8,863 bases of DNA, taken from assembly GCA_025964065.1 (NCBI GenBank), contig JAOPZO010000176.1, positions 1 to 8,863 of the forward strand, given 5' to 3'. This stretch comes from Solirubrobacterales bacterium. GTDB lineage: Bacteria > Actinomycetota > Thermoleophilia > Solirubrobacterales > Solirubrobacteraceae. Made by a program: the position numbers and the translations under genes. Numbering within the stretch: the first letter of the stretch is position 1; each line of letters starts with the position of its first letter. Below, in pieces: positions 6,132 through 8,863 of this stretch. The notes beneath the pieces were generated by a model that did no database searches, was not told the DNA's origin, and was given only the letters and a program-made list of their open reading frames with translations.

Positions 6132-6187
6132 GGGCTCGCATTCCGGCGTAGGGCGCGTCAGGATTGCCGTGCCGGGAGAGGACTCCG

Positions 6188-7198
6188 GTGCGCATGGACC
6201 CCACGCCCCGCCGCCGACCCCCCGCGCGCCCCTCGGCGCAGACCTTCCTCCGCCGCCGCCTCGGTGCGGCCACGGTGCTGCTCGTCGGCGGCTTCCTGCT
6301 CATCCGCCTCGCCTCGGCGCTCCTCGGCGGGGACGGCGACGGCACCTCCGCGGCGGCCGGCACCGCCTCCGGCGCGGCGCTCACGGAGGAGCCCACGCGG
6401 CCCGAGGCGACCGAGCTCCCGGGGGGCGGGCGCCGCATCTTCCCCGACCGCCGCGTCGTGGCCCTCTACGGCAACCCGGCCGACGACGAGCTCGGGGCGC
6501 TGGGCATCGGCACCCCGGACCAGGCCGCGAAGCGCCTGCGCGGGATCGCCCGGAGCTACGCGCGCAGGACGCGGCCCGTGCTCCCCTGCATGGAGCTCAT
6601 CGCGACGGTCGCGGCCGCCGCGCCGGGTGACGACGGCAAGTACCGCATCCGCGTGCCGGAGAGGACGATCGACCGCTACCTCCGCGCGGCGCGGAAGGCG
6701 GGCGCCGTGCTCCTGCTCGACATCCAGCCGGGGATCGCCTCGTTCCCGGAGGAGGTCCGGCGGCTCAAGAAGTGGCTCGTGCAGCCCGACGTCGGCCTCG
6801 CGCTCGACCCCGAGTGGCGCATCCAGCCCGGCCAGGTGCCCGGGCGCGTGATCGGCTCGGTGAGCGCCGAGGAGGTCAACGCGGTGAGCATCGACCTCGC
6901 CGCGCTCGTGAAGGAGCGCAACCTCCCCGAGAAGCTCTTCGTCATCCACCAGTTCACGAACGACATGGTGCGCGACAAGCAGCGCGTCGAGATCCGCCCG
7001 GGCCTCGCGACGGTCTTCAACGTCGACGGCTTCGGCCTCCCGGCGGCCAAGGTCTCGAAGTACCGCGACTTCACCGCGAGCACCCCGAAGGGCGCGCACG
7101 ACGGCTTCAAGCTCTTCTTCCGCGAGGACACGAACCGGATGCGCCCCGCGGCGGTCATGGCGCTCGACCCGCGCCCGGACCTCGTGATCTACGAGTAG
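6188..7198 (+). CDS. Membrane-anchored conserved protein of unknown function, barrel-like
   Basis: A 336-residue protein with a short basic cytoplasmic start (RRRPPARPSAQTFLRRR), one membrane segment at about 26-47 (LGAATVLLVGGFLLIRLASA), a Gly/Ser/Thr/Ala-rich linker to about 82, and an outside domain from 86 to the end. The domain alternates strands and helices. Strand-like blocks: VVALYGNP (90-97), PVLPCMELIATVA (130-142), AVLLLDIQPG (173-182), DVGLALDPEWR (201-211), LFVIHQF (250-256), TVFNVDGFG (275-283), KLFFRED (308-314) and PDLVIYE (330-336). Acidic residues sit at strand ends (Glu136, Asp178, Asp207, Glu209), as in (beta/alpha)8 glycosidase-like barrels. I recall similar uncharacterised exported actinobacterial proteins but no known function. 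I chose GTG 6188 because GGGAGAGG (6174-6181) sits 6 nt before it; TTG 6164 and ATG 6194 are alternatives. It is divergent from the antiporter gene. Confidence 0.82.
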   Translation: MRMDPTPRRRPPARPSAQTFLRRRLGAATVLLVGGFLLIRLASALLGGDGDGTSAAAGTASGAALTEEPTRPEATELPGGGRRIFPDRRVVALYGNPADDELGALGIGTPDQAAKRLRGIARSYARRTRPVLPCMELIATVAAAAPGDDGKYRIRVPERTIDRYLRAARKAGAVLLLDIQPGIASFPEEVRRLKKWLVQPDVGLALDPEWRIQPGQVPGRVIGSVSAEEVNAVSIDLAALVKERNLPEKLFVIHQFTNDMVRDKQRVEIRPGLATVFNVDGFGLPAAKVSKYRDFTASTPKGAHDGFKLFFREDTNRMRPAAVMALDPRPDLVIYE

Positions 7199-7207
7199 CC
7201 CGGGCTA
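7196..7207. repeat. 12-bp palindrome formed by two converging stop codons
   Basis: TAGCCCGGGCTA is a perfect palindrome. Its left TAG is the stop of the plus-strand barrel-like gene and its right CTA is the TAG stop of the minus-strand acyl-CoA synthetase gene. The two coding regions are only 6 bp apart, and I see no separate terminator hairpin between them. Confidence 0.6.
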
Positions 7208-8764
7208 GGAGCGCGCCGCCTCCTCCTCGGCCTGGCGCAGCTCGATCCGGCGGATCTTGCCCGTCAGCGTCTTGGGCAGGTCGGCGACGAACTCGATCTT
7301 GCGGGGATACGCGTAGGCGCTGAGGCGGCCGCGGACGTGGGCCGAGATCTCCTTGGAGAGCTCGTCGCTCGGCTCGTGGCCGGCGGCGAGGACGATGAAC
7401 GCCTTCACGACGTGGCCACGCCGCTCGTCCGGGGAGGCGACCGCCGCGGCCTCGGCGACGGCGGGGTGCTCGAGGCACGCGCTCTCCACCTCGAACGGCC
7501 CGATCCGGTAGCCCGCGGCGATGATGAGGTCGTCCGCGCGGCCCTCGTACCAGTAGTAGCCGTCCTCGTCGGCGCTCGCGGCGTCCCCCGTGTGGAACCA
7601 CTCCCCGCCGAACGCCCGCTCGCTGTCCTCGGGCCGGTTCCAGTAGCCCAGCGGGTAGTGCGGGTTCGAGCGGGCGCGCAGGCAGATCTCCCCGCGCTCG
7701 CCCGGCTTGCCGACGGGCCGTTCGTCCTCGTCGAGGAGCTGCATGTCCCACCCCGGCACGGGCCGGCCCATCGACCCCTCCTTCACGGGAAACCACGGGG
7801 AGTTCGCGACCATCGGGTAGCTCTCGGTCATCCCGTAGTAGTCGAGGACCGTCAGCCCGTACTGCTCCCGGAACCAGCGGATCGCCTCGGGGTTGAGCGG
7901 CTCGCCCGCGCTGCAGACGATGCGGAACTGCTGCGGGTAGGTCGTCCCGGCGTCCCGGATCGACATCATCGAGCGCATCGCGGTCGGCGTCGTGAAGACG
8001 TTGGTCACCGCGTTGCGCGAGAGGAAGTCGAGCTGCGCACCCGGATCGAAGCCCGACTCGCGCTGGAGCACGCACTGCACCGCGCCCATCCGCCACGGCC
8101 CGAGCAGCGGCGCGATGCCCGCGGCCCACGCCCACTCCCCCATGCCGTGGAAGCGCTCGCCGTCCTGCACGTCGTGGCACCAGCGGAACTCCGTGTGCGC
8201 CAGGAGGTAGCGGTGCGCGTGGACGATGCCCTTCGCCTGGCCCGTCGTGCCGCTCGTGTAGTAGAGCTGCGCGGGGTCGTCGGCGCGCGTCTCCTCCATG
8301 ACGTGGTCCGTCGGCGCGCCGGCGAGGAGCGCGGCGTCGAGCACGAGGACCCGCTCGGAGCGGCCCGCGAACCGTGGCGCGTTGGCGGCGTCGGTGACGA
8401 GCACGGCCGGGGTCGAGTCGTCGAGGCGGTACGCGATCGCGTCGTCCCCGTAGAGGACGCTCATCGAGAGCAGGAGCGCCCCGAGCTTCCAGGTCCCGAA
8501 GAAGATCGCGGCGGTCTCCGGGGTGGGTGGGAGCACGACCGCGACGCGGTCGCCGCGCTGCACGCCCGCCTCGCGCAACACGTGCGCGGCCTGGTTCGCG
8601 AGGTCCTGCAACTCGCCCCACTGCACCTCCCGGGTCGCGCCGTCGTAGCGCTCCCACACCATCGCGAGCTTGTCCCGCGGGTGCTTGTCGCAGACGTCCG
8701 CGGCGATGTTGTACGTCGCCGGGACGTCCCACGTGAACTCGGCGCATGCCTTCTCGTAGTCCAT
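7205..8764 (-). CDS. Acyl-CoA synthetase, AMP-forming (medium-chain/acetyl-CoA synthetase-like)
   Basis: A 519-residue cytoplasmic enzyme of the ANL superfamily that joins a carboxylic acid to CoA through an acyl-adenylate, using ATP. All core motifs are intact: the phosphate-binding loop YYTSGTTGQAKG (168-179, Lys178), YYGMTES (309-315) for adenine and acyl-AMP contacts, WFHTGD (389-394) with the ribose-binding Asp394, the hinge region GRADDLIIAAGYRIGPFEVE (408-427), and PKTLTGKIRR (497-506) whose Lys503 is the adenylation lysine and the usual acetylation switch. The opening MDYEKACAEFTW...YNIAADVCDKH and the YAYPRKIEFV stretch (484-493) resemble medium-chain acyl-CoA synthetases more than long-chain FadD; the exact substrate cannot be read from sequence. 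I chose ATG 8764; GTG 8782 adds six residues. Neither has a Shine-Dalgarno sequence. If a gene really ends at 8803, it would lie 38 bp upstream in the same direction, possibly in one operon. Confidence 0.93.
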   Translation of the reverse strand: MDYEKACAEFTWDVPATYNIAADVCDKHPRDKLAMVWERYDGATREVQWGELQDLANQAAHVLREAGVQRGDRVAVVLPPTPETAAIFFGTWKLGALLLSMSVLYGDDAIAYRLDDSTPAVLVTDAANAPRFAGRSERVLVLDAALLAGAPTDHVMEETRADDPAQLYYTSGTTGQAKGIVHAHRYLLAHTEFRWCHDVQDGERFHGMGEWAWAAGIAPLLGPWRMGAVQCVLQRESGFDPGAQLDFLSRNAVTNVFTTPTAMRSMMSIRDAGTTYPQQFRIVCSAGEPLNPEAIRWFREQYGLTVLDYYGMTESYPMVANSPWFPVKEGSMGRPVPGWDMQLLDEDERPVGKPGERGEICLRARSNPHYPLGYWNRPEDSERAFGGEWFHTGDAASADEDGYYWYEGRADDLIIAAGYRIGPFEVESACLEHPAVAEAAAVASPDERRGHVVKAFIVLAAGHEPSDELSKEISAHVRGRLSAYAYPRKIEFVADLPKTLTGKIRRIELRQAEEEAARS

Positions 8765-8802
8765 GGCCCATGGTCGCCGCACGGGGCGACCGGGCGCAAG
8801 GG

Positions 8803-8863
8803 CTACCGCTCGACCGCGACGCTGCGGACGCGGCGGGAGCGGCGGGAGCGGCGGGAGCGGCGG
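8803..8863 (-). CDS. Possible 3' end of an upstream gene with Arg-Arg-Ser repeats
   Basis: On the minus strand a frame open from the right edge reads RRSRRSRRSRRVRSVAVER and stops at TAG (8805-8803). That is 38 bp before the acyl-CoA synthetase ATG, a natural spacing for consecutive genes. Only 19 codons are visible, so no family can be named. Basic Arg/Ser tails are common at the ends of nucleic-acid-binding or membrane proteins, but that is speculation. The other minus frames give Pro-Leu or Ala-Pro repeats without stops, so the frame choice is uncertain. Confidence 0.3.
   Translation of the reverse strand, partial: RRSRRSRRSRRVRSVAVER
8831..8863. repeat. 9-bp tandem repeat (CGGCGGGAG), at least 3.7 copies
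   Basis: Three perfect copies of CGGCGGGAG (8831-8839, 8840-8848, 8849-8857) followed by CGGCGG, cut by the window edge. Because the unit is 9 bp it keeps any reading frame and would encode a three-residue repeat (Arg-Arg-Ser in the proposed minus-strand frame). Such arrays can change in copy number by replication slippage. Confidence 0.85.

Noticed and set aside
4205..6151. 648-codon plus-strand open frame antisense to the antiporter gene
   Set aside because: Highly charged Glu/Arg/Asp/His repetitive translation, a shadow of a membrane protein gene; the minus strand carries intact CPA1 signatures.
6164..6166. TTG at 6164 as the start of the barrel-like protein
   Set aside because: It lies upstream of the GGGAGAGG ribosome site at 6174-6181, which fits the GTG at 6188 instead.
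7155..8771. Minus-strand frame overlapping the acyl-CoA synthetase, starting at an ATG at 8771
   Set aside because: It gives Arg/Ala/Gly-rich text; all adenylating-enzyme motifs are in the neighbouring frame starting at 8764.
1..8863. A new defence, mobile or biosynthetic system
   Set aside because: No nuclease, helicase, transposase, integrase, toxin-antitoxin, CRISPR or synthase cluster is visible; the intact genes are metabolic or transport genes or one exported protein of unknown function.

Overview
The window is a very GC-rich chromosomal segment with strongly G/C-biased third codon positions. It holds six full-length, well-supported protein genes, and I see no rRNA, tRNA, CRISPR array, insertion sequence or integrase. 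The gene content, the lipoprotein signals, a leaderless-looking start and the character of the proteins suggest a high-GC actinomycete-like bacterium. Class Thermoleophilia (Solirubrobacter/Patulibacter-like) is my best guess, but this is inference from sequence character and not a search result.

Layout from left to right. (1) A minus-strand sulfate-type ABC transporter substrate-binding lipoprotein (14-1051); its permease and ATPase genes would lie beyond the left edge. (2) A 128-bp divergent control region with two near-identical copies of a GAACC-n(1-2)-GTCGGGA element. (3) A plus-strand 529-residue protein (1180-2769) that looks like two fused ThyX (FAD-dependent thymidylate synthase) domains, each keeping a different part of the ThyX signature. 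(4) A 280-bp stretch (2770-3051) with no convincing gene but two coding-like short frames. (5) A minus-strand lipoprotein of the PQQ-type soluble aldose/glucose dehydrogenase family (3052-4170), preceded by a leaderless-type promoter. (6) A 160-bp gap with what looks like the stump of a rhodanese domain. (7) A minus-strand CPA1-type potassium/proton antiporter with a TrkA-C domain (4331-6070), whose real start is probably a non-AUG codon upstream. (8) A plus-strand membrane-anchored conserved protein of unknown function, probably a (beta/alpha)-barrel (6188-7198). (9) A minus-strand acyl-CoA synthetase of the medium-chain/acetyl-CoA synthetase-like group (7205-8764), converging on gene 8 with the two stop codons forming one 12-bp palindrome. 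(10) The last bases before the right edge, which read as the 3' end of another minus-strand gene ending in Arg-Arg-Ser repeats.

The genes do not form one pathway. This is an ordinary chromosomal neighbourhood mixing sulfate uptake, a nucleotide-enzyme paralogue, an exported sugar dehydrogenase-like lipoprotein, cation homeostasis and fatty/organic acid activation. I see no clear new multi-gene system. The items most worth checking are the double-ThyX protein with split motifs, the repeated operator-like element between the sulfate-binding gene and the ThyX-like gene, the probable AUC start of the antiporter, the rhodanese remnant, and the unassigned barrel-like protein.
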